NCBI GenBank assembly: GCA_002405555.1
Contig: DHMA01000081.1
Location: forward strand, 3,634-9,707
Direction: 5' to 3'
Origin: Opitutia bacterium UBA4654
GTDB lineage: Bacteria; Verrucomicrobiota; Verrucomicrobiia; Opitutales; Intestinicryptomonadaceae
Length of the DNA stretch: 6,074 bases
In this document: in pieces, positions 5,207-6,074 of the stretch
How the letters are laid out: each line of letters opens with the position of its first letter
Position numbering within the stretch: the first letter of the stretch is position 1
Translations under genes and position numbers: made by a program
The notes under the pieces: generated by a model
What the model saw: only the letters and a program-made list of their open reading frames with translations
The model's database searches: none
What the model was told of the DNA's origin: nothing

Positions 5207-6074
5207 GTGACATCCGCAGACGATTTTGTATTGCAACTGATGGAAGAAAAAGGTCTTGTGCCCGCAGACGTTATTTCGCAATGCCGCGAAGAACTGCTCT
5301 CGCAGGGCACTACCTCCGCCGACGTGGACTCCAAGCTTATCGACCTGCTCGTCGAAAGAAAATACTGCAAGTATGACGACATCTCGTTCATGCTCGCTAA
5401 CGAATTCAACGTCCCCTTCATCTCACTGCAAAACCTCACGGTTGACGACGACGTAAAAAACCTCATCTCGCAGGAGGACGCGCGCAAATACAACGTTTTC
5501 CCGATTGCAATCACGGGCGGCCAGCTCGAACTTGCGGTCATCGATCCCATGGACATGGACGTTGTGGACAATCTCGGCCACATGCTCAAAATGCCCATCG
5601 ACATCAGAATCGCCACGCCCGCCGACATCAAAAGCGCAATCGACGAGCACTACGGCGTCAACGCCTACGGAGACATTTTGGGAACAGAGGGCGCGGAAGT
5701 GTCCGAAGAAATCAAGGGTCTTGAAACGGGCAACGAAGCGGGCGTCTCGGAAGAGGAAGCGCCCATTATCCGCTATGTCCACAAGCTCATTACAGAGGCG
5801 GTCAAAAGGCGAGCGAGCGATATTCACCTTGAACCGCTCGAAAAACGCTTCCGAATCCGCTACCGCATCGACGGCGTGCTCATCGAAGTGGAAAACCCGC
5901 CCAAACGCCTGCAACCGTCTATTATCTCGCGCCTGAAACTGATGGCGAACATTTCGATTGCCGAAAAGCGCGTTCCGCAGGACGGCCGCATTCAGATTGT
6001 ATATAATAAAAAGGAAATCGACTTGCGCGTATCGAGCCTCCCGACGGTCTTCGGCGAAAGTATCGTCATGCGTA
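5207..6074 (+). CDS. GspE/PilB-family secretion or type IV pilus assembly ATPase (N-terminal part)
   Basis: Cytoplasmic hexameric AAA+-like ATPase that powers type II secretion pseudopilus or type IV pilus assembly. The window has 289 codons and ends before Walker A. Residues about 40-150 form the GspE N-terminal (MshEN-like) domain, with LANEFNVPFISL (63-74) and ELAVIDPMDMDVVDNL (108-123). An acidic linker (about 158-184) leads to the start of the ATPase core: VKRRASDIHLEP (199-210), RYRIDGVL (218-225), ISIAEKRVPQDGRI (249-262) and LRVSSLPTVFGESIVMR (273-289). The start is GTG at 5207: GGAG at 5194-5197 sits 9 nt upstream, an in-frame TAA lies at 5177-5179, and no ATG falls between. The first 35 residues lack the clear RLGxxL motif I associate with c-di-GMP-binding MshEN domains, so c-di-GMP binding is doubtful. 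GspE and PilB cannot be separated without the C-terminal half and the downstream genes, so no symbol is given. The upstream neighbour is divergent, making this the probable first gene of its operon. Confidence 0.93.
   Translation, partial: MTSADDFVLQLMEEKGLVPADVISQCREELLSQGTTSADVDSKLIDLLVERKYCKYDDISFMLANEFNVPFISLQNLTVDDDVKNLISQEDARKYNVFPIAITGGQLELAVIDPMDMDVVDNLGHMLKMPIDIRIATPADIKSAIDEHYGVNAYGDILGTEGAEVSEEIKGLETGNEAGVSEEEAPIIRYVHKLITEAVKRRASDIHLEPLEKRFRIRYRIDGVLIEVENPPKRLQPSIISRLKLMANISIAEKRVPQDGRIQIVYNKKEIDLRVSSLPTVFGESIVMR

Noticed and set aside
5071..5631. 186-codon minus-strand open frame opposite the secretion ATPase start
   Set aside because: Serine- and methionine-rich shadow of a clear GspE/PilB coding region.

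Overview
The window holds the start of one gene and all or most of three others, arranged as two transcription blocks that diverge from a 392-nt spacer. All calls were read by eye from the DNA and from memory of protein families; no search was run. The moderately high GC content, the cysteine-free MetRS that reads like verrucomicrobial homologues, a GspE/PilB-type secretion ATPase and a secreted lipoprotein of glycoside-hydrolase type suggest a Gram-negative bacterium of the Planctomycetota-Verrucomicrobiota-Chlamydiota group, perhaps an Opitutales-like gut or host-associated verrucomicrobium. That placement is inference.

Minus strand, right to left. At 4814-3066 is a complete 582-residue lipoprotein with a lipobox and a C-terminal domain resembling the DUF5696/GH101-like TIM-barrel enzymes. 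It has a good Shine-Dalgarno and a plausible sigma70-type promoter. Two terminator-like hairpins follow (about 3050-2942). Next comes metG (2879-1347), a complete 510-residue methionyl-tRNA synthetase of the short, zinc-free kind. Only a TAG-GTC-ATG junction separates it from thiC (1343 down to base 1), the radical-SAM enzyme making the thiamin pyrimidine. thiC is cut by the window edge after 447 codons. metG and thiC look like one translationally coupled unit.

Plus strand. At 5207 a GTG start with a good Shine-Dalgarno opens a GspE/PilB-family assembly ATPase, cut by the right edge after 289 codons and before its Walker A motif.

The spacer 4815-5206 carries both promoter regions, an AT-rich patch with -10-like hexamers, a strong C-over-G skew on the plus strand and a GC-rich hairpin. 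I see no RNA gene, mobile element, CRISPR array or riboswitch. The very long plus-strand open frames opposite the minus-strand genes are codon-aligned shadows. The points most worth a second look are the metG-thiC junction with no visible TPP riboswitch, the uncharacterised lipoprotein enzyme with its cysteine cluster, and the spacer. I do not see a clear multi-gene novel system here.
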